A stretch of 64,000 bases of DNA from Firmicutes bacterium UBA6113 (GCA_002422545.1 DIWF01000036.1:186001-250000); one strand, 5' to 3'; numbered from the stretch's first letter, positions 1 through 8,488 are shown. Numbers and translations: made by a program. Notes: generated by a model not told the origin, from the sequence alone.

Positions 1-328
1 GCCTTGGTTTATGAACATTGTTGTGGAAGGAACAACTTATTTGTCTCCGGAAGATCTGCTTGTTTTCACCCAAAGCATCGAACATGAAATGAAAAGGGTA
101 AAAACAATTGTAAACGGTCCGAGAATAATAGATGTAGACATACTCTTGTATGAAGATGTAAAAATCAATACAGAAACCCTTATTATTCCCCACCCGAGGA
201 TGACTGAAAGGGCTTTTGTAATGTATCCTCTTTTTGAAATATCACCGGACTTGCTGATTGGAGGCAAAAGTCTTAAAAATATGATGGAAAATTTTAAAGG
301 CGAAGAAATTAAAAGGCTTGACATATGA
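1..328 (+). CDS. folK: HPPK, 2-amino-4-hydroxy-6-hydroxymethyldihydropteridine pyrophosphokinase (5'-partial)
   Basis: C-terminal part of the folate-pathway kinase that transfers pyrophosphate from ATP to 6-hydroxymethyl-dihydropterin in the cytoplasm. The frame is open to the left edge: codons before the first in-window ATG read PWF, matching the family motif around WFLN. The visible part has the hallmark segments GPRIIDVDILLY (the metal- and substrate-binding Asp pair) and IPHPRMTERAFV. The true start lies upstream of the window, so any FolB/FolK fusion cannot be judged. Its stop codon overlaps the ATG of the next gene by 4 bases, which implies translational coupling. Confidence 0.95.
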   Translation, partial: PWFMNIVVEGTTYLSPEDLLVFTQSIEHEMKRVKTIVNGPRIIDVDILLYEDVKINTETLIIPHPRMTERAFVMYPLFEISPDLLIGGKSLKNMMENFKGEEIKRLDI

Positions 329-801
329 AAAGAATAAATAAAATACTTGCAAACGAAGATTATATTAAATATCTCAATAAAAACAAAGAAGCTGAGGGTA
401 ACAGAATTTACTGCCATCACGATATAGAGCATTTTCTTGATGTTTCAAGAATTGCATACATAATCTCTCTAGAAGAAAATTTAAATGCCAACAAGGAAAT
501 TTTGTATGCCATGGGCCTACTGCACGATATTGGAAGGTGGATGGAATACGAAAGCGGCATAGACCATGCGCTGGCAAGCAAAAATCTTGCAGAAGGGATA
601 CTCCGGGACTGCGATTTCAGCGAATCAGAAATTCATGAAATTTTAACAGCAATAGAATCCCACCGCAACATTAAAAGCACATCTGTTCTTGGGGATTTGC
701 TTTATCGTGCCGACAAACTATCAAGAAACTGCCTTCATTGCAGTGCAATAGCTACCTGCAAGAAGTTTCAAAACAAAGAAGTGCCCGTCATTCTATATTG
801 A
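325..801 (+). CDS. HD-domain phosphohydrolase
   Basis: A 158-residue HD-superfamily metal-dependent phosphohydrolase. Visible metal ligands are the His pair near residues 32-33 (HHDIEH), the HD doublet in LLHDIGRW near residue 68 and ESHR near residue 111. A short Cys-containing tail (NCLHCSAIATC) follows, a feature of small clostridial HD proteins. It overlaps folK by ATGA, so it belongs to the folate operon. The substrate is unknown; a nucleotide or pterin phosphate is possible from context only. A hairpin terminator lies over its last codons. Confidence 0.85.
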   Translation: MKRINKILANEDYIKYLNKNKEAEGNRIYCHHDIEHFLDVSRIAYIISLEENLNANKEILYAMGLLHDIGRWMEYESGIDHALASKNLAEGILRDCDFSESEIHEILTAIESHRNIKSTSVLGDLLYRADKLSRNCLHCSAIATCKKFQNKEVPVILY

Positions 802-826
802 TTAGAATAACGGGCTTCCGTTTTTA
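783..826 (+). terminator. Intrinsic terminator of the folK-HD operon
   Basis: Stem GCCCGTcATTCTA pairs with TAGAATaACGGGC and is followed by TTCCG and a T run. The hairpin overlaps the final codons and stop of the HD gene. Confidence 0.8.
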
Positions 827-880
827 TATTATTAAATAATCTTTCAATTAAAATCTCTAAACTTTACTTGCTTATAAAAT

Positions 881-1732
881 TTATTCCACTTCTTCGAGCA
901 TTTTGAAAAATGCATCGTGGTTTATTCCAGACGGACGGTTAATTCTTTTAAGCTCATACAGATCATCCTCATCTCCTGTTAGGATATTCACTCCTGAAGT
1001 GCTTGACAGTGAGGCTAAAAATCCCATTTCCTTTAGTATTTTCTTGCATTCCTTACACATGGCTCCAAAGGGGTATGTGAATGCACTTGGAGTATATCCT
1101 GTCTTGCCGCTGATTAGAAGCTGCAGGTATCCCACATCATTTACAATTACCTTCTTATACTCGTCATAGGATTCTCCGTACAATATGGTGCATCCCACAC
1201 GTTCATCCAATCTGTGCATTGCATATGAATGGTTTTGAATTTCCACATATGGAGAAGCTGAAAGTTCTTCAACCTGTGCCCAATTTAAATACGGATTAAG
1301 GTTTTCGTCTACCGAACTTTCGTCAACACATTCTCCAATTATGGACATGACCGCCTTGCTTTCATACTTTTCCAAAAGCGGCAGCACATAGGTGTAATAG
1401 CTACTAAAACCATCATCAAATGTAAGCATTATAGGTTTTTCCGGAAGACTTACATCATTGTACACGTATGCAACCAAATCTTCCACTGTAACCGTTGTGT
1501 ATCCCTTTTCCTTCATGTAAATCAAGTCAGCCTCCAGCTCACTTGGTAAAACAGTGTACTTTCCGAGACTATTCCTGTTTTTCAAGACCTTGTGGTACAT
1601 CAATACCGGCAGCCTTACTGATGGTCTTGCTGCTGCAGGAACAGCATCACTTATATCTTCAACATTAAAACTCATAATAACAACAAGCAGCATTGTCAAC
1701 AACGCAGCAACAATTCTTTTTATATTTTTCAT
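881..1732 (-). CDS. Exported polysaccharide deacetylase (NodB-homology domain)
   Basis: Carbohydrate esterase family 4-type protein that likely removes acetyl groups from peptidoglycan or another N-acetylated polymer outside the membrane. The N-terminus has a single hydrophobic segment (about residues 8-25), a signal peptide or anchor. LPVLMYHKVL opens the domain, TFDDG carries the catalytic-base and metal Asp, and NHSYAMH supplies the His pair, in the PgaB-like spacing. FTYPFG is motif 3. The start is the ATG of MKNIKR, just behind AGAGG, rather than a GTG two codons upstream. It stands alone on this strand. Confidence 0.88.
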   Translation of the reverse strand: MKNIKRIVAALLTMLLVVIMSFNVEDISDAVPAAARPSVRLPVLMYHKVLKNRNSLGKYTVLPSELEADLIYMKEKGYTTVTVEDLVAYVYNDVSLPEKPIMLTFDDGFSSYYTYVLPLLEKYESKAVMSIIGECVDESSVDENLNPYLNWAQVEELSASPYVEIQNHSYAMHRLDERVGCTILYGESYDEYKKVIVNDVGYLQLLISGKTGYTPSAFTYPFGAMCKECKKILKEMGFLASLSSTSGVNILTGDEDDLYELKRINRPSGINHDAFFKMLEEVE

Positions 1733-1895
1733 AGTCACCTCTGCAATAATTATTTATAATACATTTTATGTACAAACTCTGTTTATAATTACTGCAGAAA
1801 ATTCTTTGTTGTCAATAAAATATTAATGCAATGCGGTTATCAATTGGCTGGTTTTAATGCATGTTTACATTTTTTAAAAAAATTTAAATTTTCTA

Positions 1896-1924
1896 TTGAC
1901 AAATAAAAATTCGGATGATATACT
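1896..1924 (+). promoter_or_regulatory. Sigma-A promoter of the T-box operon
   Basis: TTGACA at 1896-1901, a 17-base spacer, then TATACT at 1919-1924. It sits just upstream of the T-box stem I. Confidence 0.8.
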
Positions 1925-1929
1925 CACGG

Positions 1930-2243
1930 ACAATACACAATTTAATGAGCAACATAAACGCAGTGATAAGGAGTATTAAGCATCATCAGTGATTTCAGAG
2001 AGTTGTTGGTTGGTGAAAAACAACATCAGACGATATGCCGAACTAGCCTTGGAGCGGATATGCCGAAAATAAATATACAAGTAGGCATGTACGGGCAGCC
2101 AGTCGTTAAAATGGCAGGATATCGATTAGAAATAATCCGTATCTAGAGGGCATTTCGTATGAAATGAATAAGAGTGGTACCGCGAAAGATTACATCTTCC
2201 GTCTCTTAGGGATAATTCCCTGAGAGAGGAAGATTTTTTTATA
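1930..2243 (+). promoter_or_regulatory. T-box leader, specifier CTA (leucine)
   Basis: A tRNA-sensing attenuator. AAGGAGTA near 1965 is the 5' side of stem I, and the GGTTGGTGAAAA segment is the distal loop. The specifier region reads GAA-CTA-GCC-TTGGAGC, with CTA at 2043-2045 in the usual place between GAA and the RCC-TTGGAG strand. The T-box sequence AGAGTGGTACCGCG lies at 2171-2184; its TGGT pairs with an ACCA acceptor end (discriminator A), which fits tRNA-Leu. The terminator stem CTTCCGTCTCTTAGGGA / TCCCTGAGAGAGGAAG with a T7 run ends at about 2240. Uncharged tRNA-Leu should allow read-through into the transporter gene. The alternative reading ACT (Thr) is one base out of register and less likely. 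Confidence 0.9.
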
Positions 2244-2302
2244 CCTTTTTCAGGCGTTCGTCCGCCGTGTGTATTAAAAATAAATCTGGAGAGGTATTAG
2301 AA

Positions 2303-3496
2303 ATGGAAAAACAATCATCAGCAAAAAACATCAAATTTACAGGAGCCTTTGCAGTCGCATGCGTATTGTTCGGCTCTCATGCAGGCGGTGGCTTTGCAAC
2401 AGGCAATCAAGCAACTCAGTACTATGTTCAGTATGGATGGGCAGCACCTTTTATGGCAGTCCTGGCCATGGCATTATTAACATTGACTATCAGGGAATGT
2501 ATGATTATGTACAATTCCAGAGGTTTAGGAAGTTATAAGGAACTTTTCCAAACTCTTTATCACCCTTTTGACAAGCTGTCGGTATTATTTGATATTTATT
2601 TTTACATCATGGTTTTATGTGCTGTAGGAGCAGTAGTTGCAGGAGCTGCTTCACTGATTAACAAAACATACAACATTCCCTACGCATATGCAGTACTTTC
2701 TATCGGAGCAATATTACTGACGCTCACCATTTTTGGAGCTGCTATGGTTTCCAAAGCATCAACAGTTATGTCAATTGGAATATTGACATCATGCGCTGTA
2801 ATATTCATTATGGGAATCAATGCTAAAATGCCTGAAATAAGCACAATATTTTCAGCTCGCGAAAGCACCAGCAGTATATTCAAGGGGATTTTAAAAGCAT
2901 TTACTTATGCAGGTTTTCAATCTGTAGTCATTCCAACAATGATATCATGCGGCAAGTCATTGAAGAGCAAAGAGGAAGTATCCCGCGCAATGATGATTGC
3001 CTTCATCATAAACTCAATTGCTCTTGTTTTGTCTGTTATCATGCTGTTAGGATGGTATGCAGAATTTAAAGCAGCAAGCGAATCAACTCTGCCTTCATTG
3101 TATATAACAAAACAATTGGGAAAACCATATGTTTACTGGGCATACAACATCTCATTGTTCCTCTGCTTTATTTCCACAGGAGTAACAACAATTTATGGTT
3201 TTGTTGAAAAATTTGAAAAAGCTAAAGCATTGTCTGGAATAAAAAAAGTTATAGTGCGAAGAGTCATCGTATCAGCCTTTATAATGTCTTTATCAATGGG
3301 AATTTCTATGGTTGGTTTGGATAAAATCATAAAATACGGCTATGGATACATGGGATACCTTGGAATTGCAATTATAATAGTACCATTCCTTACAGTTGGA
3401 GCATATAAAAACCGCAAATACCTGAGAGAAGACAACAAATCAAGAGAAGAAAACTCTGACATAAACATTACATTTACTGAAAAAGCAGAATTTTAA
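2303..3496 (+). CDS. YkvI-family membrane transporter (probable leucine/branched-chain amino acid uptake)
   Basis: About 397 residues with roughly ten hydrophobic helices of the LeuT-like/APC fold, related to YkvI. The motif GSHAGGGFATGNQ in helix 1 corresponds to the unwound substrate-binding segment of this group (typically GAGFASG). The start is the ATG of MEKQSS behind GGAGAGG; an in-frame GTG twelve codons upstream is unlikely. It is the first gene after a Leu-type T-box, so leucine or a leucine-yielding compound is the best guess for substrate; the family itself is poorly characterised. The C-terminal 25 residues are hydrophilic and charged. Confidence 0.85.
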   Translation: MEKQSSAKNIKFTGAFAVACVLFGSHAGGGFATGNQATQYYVQYGWAAPFMAVLAMALLTLTIRECMIMYNSRGLGSYKELFQTLYHPFDKLSVLFDIYFYIMVLCAVGAVVAGAASLINKTYNIPYAYAVLSIGAILLTLTIFGAAMVSKASTVMSIGILTSCAVIFIMGINAKMPEISTIFSARESTSSIFKGILKAFTYAGFQSVVIPTMISCGKSLKSKEEVSRAMMIAFIINSIALVLSVIMLLGWYAEFKAASESTLPSLYITKQLGKPYVYWAYNISLFLCFISTGVTTIYGFVEKFEKAKALSGIKKVIVRRVIVSAFIMSLSMGISMVGLDKIIKYGYGYMGYLGIAIIIVPFLTVGAYKNRKYLREDNKSREENSDINITFTEKAEF

Positions 3497-3590
3497 TAGC
3501 CTGGCAAATATTCATTTGACAGAAAAACTAACTAAATTTGGTAGCCGCAGCCAGGAAGCGGCAACTGCAGAATGCAGTAACGGAGAAATC

Positions 3591-4658
3591 ATGAAAACAC
3601 AATTATTTCCAAGCTACACCATAGGACCTGATGCGTACAACGAAATAGCAAAGATTTGTATGCCATTTGGAAGCAAGATTGCTGTAATAGGAGGCAAGCG
3701 CGCCATTAATGCAGCTAAAAATAAAATTAAAAATGCTGTTGTAGATAGTCAGTTAAGCATCACAGGATTTTTCCTCTTTGGAGGCGAAGCATCAGTAGAA
3801 AATATTGAAAGGCTCAAATCAATTCCTGAAGTTGAAGAATCAGACATGATTTTTGCAGTGGGTGGAGGTAAAGCCATTGACACTGCAAAGGTTCTGGCTC
3901 AAAGAACAAACAAGACGTTTTTCACTTTCCCTACAATTGCATCTACCTGTGCAGCCTGCACTAGCCTTGGTATATTGTACCATCCTGATGGATCGCTGAG
4001 AGAATATTCATTTTCGTCAATACCTTCAAAGCACATTTTTATAGACAGCGGAATCATTGCAAATGCACCTGATAAATATCTTTGGGCAGGAATCGGAGAT
4101 TCCATGGCAAAATATTTTGAAAGTTCAGTATCAAGCAGAGGAGATGAACTTATTCATTCTCAGGAAATGGGTGTTACTATTGCTTCAATGTGCAACGGTC
4201 CGTTCCTGAAATATGGAGTCAAAGCCTTAGAAGACTGCAAGAAAAATATAGTATCAAGCGAACTTGAGGAAATACTTTTGGGTGTCATTGTATCAACTGG
4301 ATTTGCATCAAATCTGTTGAACATTGACTTGACAACAGGGCTTGCACATGCTGTCTATAACGGATTTACCGTAATACCGCAAATAGAAAAACATCATCAC
4401 CTCCACGGAGAAATTGTATCATATGGAATTCTTGTACTGCTTGCTGTAGACAAGCAAGAGGATGAACTGAGACGCATCCATAAATTCAACAGCGATTTGG
4501 GACTTCCAACTAAGCTGTCTCACCTGCATTGCTCCATAGAAGATGTGGATAAAGTGATTGATAAGGCGCTCAAGGGAATAGATGTAAAACATTATCCATA
4601 TGTGGTCACACCTGATATGATAAAAAACTCCATAGAATATCTGGAATCATACAATTAA
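3591..4658 (+). CDS. Iron-containing alcohol dehydrogenase family (glycerol / hydroxycarboxylate dehydrogenase-like)
   Basis: About 355 residues. The dinucleotide site is visible as GGGKAIDTAK (near residue 95). Metal ligands are the Asp in GIGDSMAKY and the His residues in GLAHAVYNGF and HLHGEIVSYG, as in glycerol dehydrogenase and the HcxA (YbdH) hydroxycarboxylate dehydrogenases. I choose the ATG at 3591 behind CGGAG; an in-frame TTG at 3516 would add an uninformative 25-residue tail. It follows the transporter by 94 bases under the same Leu T-box, so a 2-oxo acid/2-hydroxy acid pair from leucine is an attractive substrate, but glycerol-type activity is not excluded. Confidence 0.85.
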   Translation: MKTQLFPSYTIGPDAYNEIAKICMPFGSKIAVIGGKRAINAAKNKIKNAVVDSQLSITGFFLFGGEASVENIERLKSIPEVEESDMIFAVGGGKAIDTAKVLAQRTNKTFFTFPTIASTCAACTSLGILYHPDGSLREYSFSSIPSKHIFIDSGIIANAPDKYLWAGIGDSMAKYFESSVSSRGDELIHSQEMGVTIASMCNGPFLKYGVKALEDCKKNIVSSELEEILLGVIVSTGFASNLLNIDLTTGLAHAVYNGFTVIPQIEKHHHLHGEIVSYGILVLLAVDKQEDELRRIHKFNSDLGLPTKLSHLHCSIEDVDKVIDKALKGIDVKHYPYVVTPDMIKNSIEYLESYN

Positions 4659-4670
4659 AAAACTAAAAAT

Positions 4671-4694
4671 AAGATGTATCATATGATACATCTT
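4671..4694. terminator. Perfect 24-base palindrome, possible weak terminator
   Basis: AAGATGTATCAT and its exact complement lie 12 bases after the dehydrogenase stop. There is no T run, so it may only protect the 3' end of the mRNA. Confidence 0.4.
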
Positions 4695-4724
4695 ATCTAT
4701 TGGCAAACTTATTATTCACAAATC

Positions 4725-4873
4725 GTACGGGTGGACCTCGTGTCTGCCCGTTGTTATTGATTCAATAATTTTTATGTGCGGGAGAATACAAGATTCTCCC
4801 CTACAAAATGGAATCCAGATTCACCGACAAATGCCAATATTCCAATGCGTAGGGGCGGACCTCGTGTCCGCCC
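4725..4873. repeat. Cluster of dispersed-type palindromic repeats
   Basis: The 304-base gap 4659-4962 has no gene. It holds two related GC-rich palindromes, one around GGTGGACctcgtGTCTGCC (4725-4750) and one GGGCGGACctcgtGTCCGCCC (4853-4873). Between them is a third dyad, GGGAGAATacaagATTCTCCC (4780-4800). The composition (GC-rich in an AT-rich genome) and the common flank GTAGGGG/CCCCTAC resemble intergenic repeat families scattered through many clostridial genomes. Confidence 0.7.
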
Positions 4874-4962
4874 GTAGTATTAGATAATTTTGATATCTTC
4901 AGGAGTACAGTAATCATCATTCACTACAGAAGCAATCTGAGCGTATCTTTAGCTATATAAAC

Positions 4963-5211
4963 TTAAAACTCAATAAATTTAGATGAAATACCTTCTAACT
5001 TTTCAACATCATTGCTCAAGTGATTAATTTCATCTTCTTCGCCTGTAAGTTGAAGTATGATGATACCCTGAGTACTGCAATTGTCATTTTCACCGGTTTC
5101 ATGGAACCCAACCCTGGTTGTGATAATACAACCGTATTTAGTAAGTATTTCCTGAAGGTGCGGAGCCTTTGAATTTCTCCCGTCAACTTTTATTGCCATT
5201 ATTTTGTTCAT
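4963..5211 (-). CDS. Small ACT/NikR-C-like protein, related to TM1266-type hydrogenase regulators
   Basis: An 82-residue protein of unknown function. Its pattern (IMAIKVDGR, a middle CIITTRVGFHE with a His, GIIILQLTGEEDEI, LEKLEGISSKF) suits a ferredoxin-like beta-alpha-beta fold of the ACT/NikR C-terminal type. It resembles in size and layout the TM1266-like protein at 54216-54497, which is next to hydrogenase maturation genes. A ligand- or metal-sensing role is inference. The start follows GGAGG at good spacing. Confidence 0.6.
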   Translation of the reverse strand: MNKIMAIKVDGRNSKAPHLQEILTKYGCIITTRVGFHETGENDNCSTQGIIILQLTGEEDEINHLSNDVEKLEGISSKFIEF

Positions 5212-5318
5212 ATGATTCCTCCAACTGTTTAATAATATAATTATTTGCTGATTTTTCTTATTTATTCAAACAGCTGTTTCGTGAAATCCTAGCAGTATAT
5301 CAATTGGAACTATTTCAT

Positions 5319-5681
5319 TCATATTTTTTCTTTTATCCAATTCATTAATACAATTGCATGATTCATATCAACATTTTTTGCAGCATATAAAAATGTCACA
5401 TTGCCTTCTGACAACCTTTCCTTAACAATATTTATAAATTCATCAGAATATCCATTGGTGTCAAGTTCATAAATATATCTTCTTGCAAATTCATCCATTG
5501 TATCTGCATCATGGTTGAAAGTTTTTCTTAGTTCCGTACTTGGAGATATGCTTTTTGCCCATTTGTCAATGTTGGCTTTTTCCTTTGTAAAACCTCTTGG
5601 CCACAGCCTGTCTACCAAAATTCTATAGCCGTCATCAACTGAAGACTCTTCATATATTCTTTTGACCTTTATAGTATTCAT
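5319..5681 (-). CDS. DUF488 family protein
   Basis: About 120 residues, the full length of the short DUF488 type. The family signature is clear: VKRIYE near the start, ILVDRLWPRGF, KWAKSISPSTELRK, FNHD and the central VTFLYAAKN. The function of the family is unsettled. The start is the ATG of MNTIKV, immediately behind CCGGAGG; a longer ATG reading would translate through the ribosome-binding site. Confidence 0.85.
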   Translation of the reverse strand: MNTIKVKRIYEESSVDDGYRILVDRLWPRGFTKEKANIDKWAKSISPSTELRKTFNHDADTMDEFARRYIYELDTNGYSDEFINIVKERLSEGNVTFLYAAKNVDMNHAIVLMNWIKEKI

Positions 5682-5731
5682 TTGAAACCTCCGGAACAAT
5701 TTAAAATTTTATGAACACTGGATTTTCGAAT

Positions 5732-5974
5732 TTATAAATTTATATCTGATATTTTTACACCGTCAATTTCTATTACCTGCAATGATTCCGAATTTAACCA
5801 TACAATGTTTCCGCTGTTGTCACAAACTGCTGCCATGGGAAGTGTTCCTTCCTCTTCATTTGGGAACAGATTTCCCCCCAAAAAACTTGGTGTAACAGCC
5901 TTGTATGCTCCATATCCTGTTCCCAGCAAAATATAGTTTTTTTCTGTGTTTTTAACTCTCACTATTACTGCCAT
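5732..5974 (-). CDS. Small uncharacterised protein
   Basis: An 80-residue soluble protein that I do not recognise. It starts MAVIVRVKN behind GGAGGAG, and has a Gly-rich GTGYGAYK, then FPNEEEGTLPMAAVCDNSGNIVW and a beta-rich end. Similar short proteins with a conserved NGxIxW-type strand occur in clostridia without assigned role. It is co-directional with DUF488, 33 bases upstream of that gene's start, so it may be co-transcribed. Confidence 0.6.
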   Translation of the reverse strand: MAVIVRVKNTEKNYILLGTGYGAYKAVTPSFLGGNLFPNEEEGTLPMAAVCDNSGNIVWLNSESLQVIEIDGVKISDINL

Positions 5975-6001
5975 ATTTCTCCTCCAAAATCTTTTTGTAA
6001 T

Positions 6002-6682
6002 TTAAATTGTCCATTGATTGTGAATAATACCTGTCAGTCTCCAAGTACCTTCATATTCTTCAAACACCAGGCGAAGGCTTTTCCAGTCGGCTCCTCCAAA
6101 ATCAGGATTAAATCCCGGAAAGTAATATTCTGCAATTATGGCATTTTGGTACACTTCAAATTGGTTTTCAGCCATGTTACCGCTGCTTAAAACTTCATTA
6201 TATCCAATAGCTTCTGCATTTTTAAAATCTTCTGAATAAATAAACTCATCATAATATTCACCAGGAGTAAGCGAAATTTCATCACCCCTGCCGTCATAAT
6301 GTCCCCAAATATATGTTGTTTTGTCATTGAAAAAATTCTTCACTTCTTCCTGGCTTAAAACAACATCATTGTCAACAGAAACATTTGTGTATGGAGTAAA
6401 TCTCACTCCCTTTTCCGGATGGACAAATTCAGAAACTTTTTCAAAATCCTTATCGCTTATTGCATTTATCAATTCAGCTGCAGTTTCTTCAATTATCTCC
6501 TTAGCATATTCCGTCTTTATTATGCCTTCTTCATCCAGCTCATACTCTGCTTCATTATTTTCAGGTTTTTTTTCATCTTCTTTAATTTCTTTTTCCTGAT
6601 CATTAATTTTAACATAAATGCATCCTGAGCTTCCTGCTGCAAGCAGTACAGCCATAAATATAATTAATATTTTCTTCATCAT
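6002..6682 (-). CDS. Lipoprotein of unknown function
   Basis: 226 residues. The signal peptide ends in lipobox AGSSGC (Cys at about residue 21), followed by an acidic, low-complexity linker (KEIKEDEKKPENNEAE). A folded C-terminal domain then has an NTF2/SnoaL-like flavour: an early helix DFEKVSEFVHPEKGVRFTPY and a late EGTWRLTGIIH strand, typical of clostridial lipoproteins with such a domain. It should sit on the outer face of the membrane. Its upstream region carries an ECF-type promoter shared with the gene at 6868-8430. Confidence 0.7.
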   Translation of the reverse strand: MMKKILIIFMAVLLAAGSSGCIYVKINDQEKEIKEDEKKPENNEAEYELDEEGIIKTEYAKEIIEETAAELINAISDKDFEKVSEFVHPEKGVRFTPYTNVSVDNDVVLSQEEVKNFFNDKTTYIWGHYDGRGDEISLTPGEYYDEFIYSEDFKNAEAIGYNEVLSSGNMAENQFEVYQNAIIAEYYFPGFNPDFGGADWKSLRLVFEEYEGTWRLTGIIHNQWTI

Positions 6683-6761
6683 GTCATCACCTCATCAACG
6701 TATTGTATTCTAGAACAATATGTTAAATTTCCATTTTTCATATATTATACATTATATATTT

Positions 6762-6787
6762 GACGATTTAAAAGCAAAATATGTTCC
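6762..6787 (-). promoter_or_regulatory. ECF-sigma-like promoter of the lipoprotein gene
   Basis: On the minus strand: TGGAACATATT (core GGAAC, + strand 6783-6787), 17 bases, then CGTC (6762-6765). The same arrangement and most flanking bases recur at 8463-8488. GGAAC/CGTC is the classic -35/-10 core of extracytoplasmic-function sigma factors. Confidence 0.65.
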
Positions 6788-6813
6788 ATTGCTAAAACAA
6801 GACTTAATTCAAA

Positions 6814-6856
6814 TAAAACAAAATCTTTATTCAGCTTCAACTGAATAAAGATTTTA
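6814..6856 (-). terminator. Intrinsic terminator after the stalk/beta-propeller protein gene
   Basis: Perfect 15-base stem AAAATCTTTATTCAG / CTGAATAAAGATTTT with a TTGAAG loop, followed on the minus strand by GTTTTATTT. Confidence 0.85.
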
Positions 6857-6867
6857 TATAAATTGCA

Positions 6868-8430
6868 TTACTCACAGTAATAAAATACTTGATCATCGTC
6901 CACTATAACCTTTTTTACAACAATTGATGATTTGAAAACCTCTTTTCCTTCACTGTTTAATATCATAACTTTAAATTTGGAATTGCTGCTTTTTTCAAAT
7001 GTACATGTAACATACCCATCCTGTATGTTCAATGATTTGACAATTCCTCCCGGATTCAGTGAACTTGACTGACCAAGTTTAAAAAGCTCATGCCCCTTAT
7101 CATCTGCTGAAACATAGTATACTATATGATTCAAAACAGTAAAGTCACTCACATTAAAGTCTGTCAGCTTTTCAGCCTTATTGCCGCCTAAGGGCATCTT
7201 ATACAAGTAGCCTTCAATATCCATAAAATATATGATGTCATCACAAATTATGAACTTTACGGCAGACTCCTCACATAACCTTGTAGTTTCACCGGTTTGT
7301 ATATTTACCTTGTGAATTCCTGTGGTTCCGAATTCTGAACGGGGCTTGTAGTATGCGAGGACGTATATATCATCCCCTATCAAATAAAGGTCTTTGCTTG
7401 GACCTCCTCCCTCGCTGTTTTCTGTCCTGCTCCAGTTCCATCCATAAATATAATTATTATCGCCTATTGGTTTATATTCTTCATCTCCAGCTTTCTTTAT
7501 TGAAAGATTGTTTTGTGACGGAGGCACAAATTGATTAGCAATTACGGTATAATCTCCAAAAATTTTTTTATATAAATAACCTTCAGAAAATGTTTCATTT
7601 GTGCCATCTTCATTGAGTATAATCCTATAATCAGTACCCATGGAAGCTCCTCCCTGATGGTATGACAAAATTGCTTTGTCATCTACAGTTTCCAATGATG
7701 CATAAACATAACTGCTACCATATGTCCACAGCGGAAGTTCATAAACATTTTTTCTTATAGAAGGATTATTGATTGGAGACTGATAAATAATACCCTTTTC
7801 TCCTTCATAATAATAATACTTACCTGCAACAATAAAATCCCCTATAACGCTTCCGCCGTCCCTTACTGCCAAAGGAAGTTCAACCTCTGTTGCCTTAAGA
7901 CCGTTATACTTCGGATTTGTGATTATGAGTCCATCTTTATTGGAGAAAGAATATTTCCACCCAAATTCATCAACTGCAAATTTCCATGTCATAGGAAAAT
8001 ATGTAACATCTCTGAACTTAAGAAGAGGATATTCTTCATTTGAATTTTTAATTGCAGTTCCGTTAACGTTTATACTAAAAGCAGGAATTGAAGCAGCATA
8101 TTTGGTAAGGTTTTTCCTGGCAATGGTATATGGTTCGTAAGTGACTGAAGTTTCTGAAGACTTAGTTACTTCAAGACCTGTTACATCATTCCACTTTGTT
8201 TCAATTCCTAAAAACCTGCTGTCAAAGTACGTCATAGGAAAATATGTAATATCCTTATAAACTATCAATGGATATTGCCTGTATTCATTATTAATCTTAA
8301 TGCCGTTCATAACTACATCAAATGTGGGCAATGTAACCGACACTTCTGCTGCATAGACACTTGGCTTTCTTGATACGGCAAACAAGATCATAAAACATAA
8401 CAAAAATATAATCTTAAATTTTTTCTTCAT
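6868..8430 (-). CDS. Secreted protein: stalk (copper amine oxidase N-like) repeats plus DUF5050-type beta-propeller
   Basis: About 520 residues. The signal peptide ends near VYAAEV. Two related blocks follow (about residues 30-95 and 105-170), each with a NGIKINNEYRQYPLIVYKD- or NGTAIKNSNEEYPLLKFRD-type strand and a TYFPMT motif, typical of the copper-amine-oxidase N-terminal/stalk-like domain. The rest resembles DUF5050, with repeated YYYEGEKGIIY, DIIYFMDIEGYLYKM and NHIVYYVSADDKG blades. It is probably a surface sensor or scaffold. The start ATG lies behind GGAGGAAAA; an earlier ATG would read through that site. The ECF-like promoter lies upstream. Confidence 0.78.
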   Translation of the reverse strand: MKKKFKIIFLLCFMILFAVSRKPSVYAAEVSVTLPTFDVVMNGIKINNEYRQYPLIVYKDITYFPMTYFDSRFLGIETKWNDVTGLEVTKSSETSVTYEPYTIARKNLTKYAASIPAFSINVNGTAIKNSNEEYPLLKFRDVTYFPMTWKFAVDEFGWKYSFSNKDGLIITNPKYNGLKATEVELPLAVRDGGSVIGDFIVAGKYYYYEGEKGIIYQSPINNPSIRKNVYELPLWTYGSSYVYASLETVDDKAILSYHQGGASMGTDYRIILNEDGTNETFSEGYLYKKIFGDYTVIANQFVPPSQNNLSIKKAGDEEYKPIGDNNYIYGWNWSRTENSEGGGPSKDLYLIGDDIYVLAYYKPRSEFGTTGIHKVNIQTGETTRLCEESAVKFIICDDIIYFMDIEGYLYKMPLGGNKAEKLTDFNVSDFTVLNHIVYYVSADDKGHELFKLGQSSSLNPGGIVKSLNIQDGYVTCTFEKSSNSKFKVMILNSEGKEVFKSSIVVKKVIVDDDQVFYYCE

Positions 8431-8462
8431 TTTTTCCTCCACCTTATGATTATAATATATTA

Positions 8463-8488
8463 GACGATTTGAAATTGCAATATGTTCC
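8463..8488 (-). promoter_or_regulatory. ECF-sigma-like promoter of the stalk/propeller gene
   Basis: On the minus strand: GGAAC (+ strand 8484-8488), 17 bases, then CGTC (8463-8466). It matches the element at 6762-6787 in core, spacing and flanks (TGGAACATATT and AAATCGTC are identical). Confidence 0.65.
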
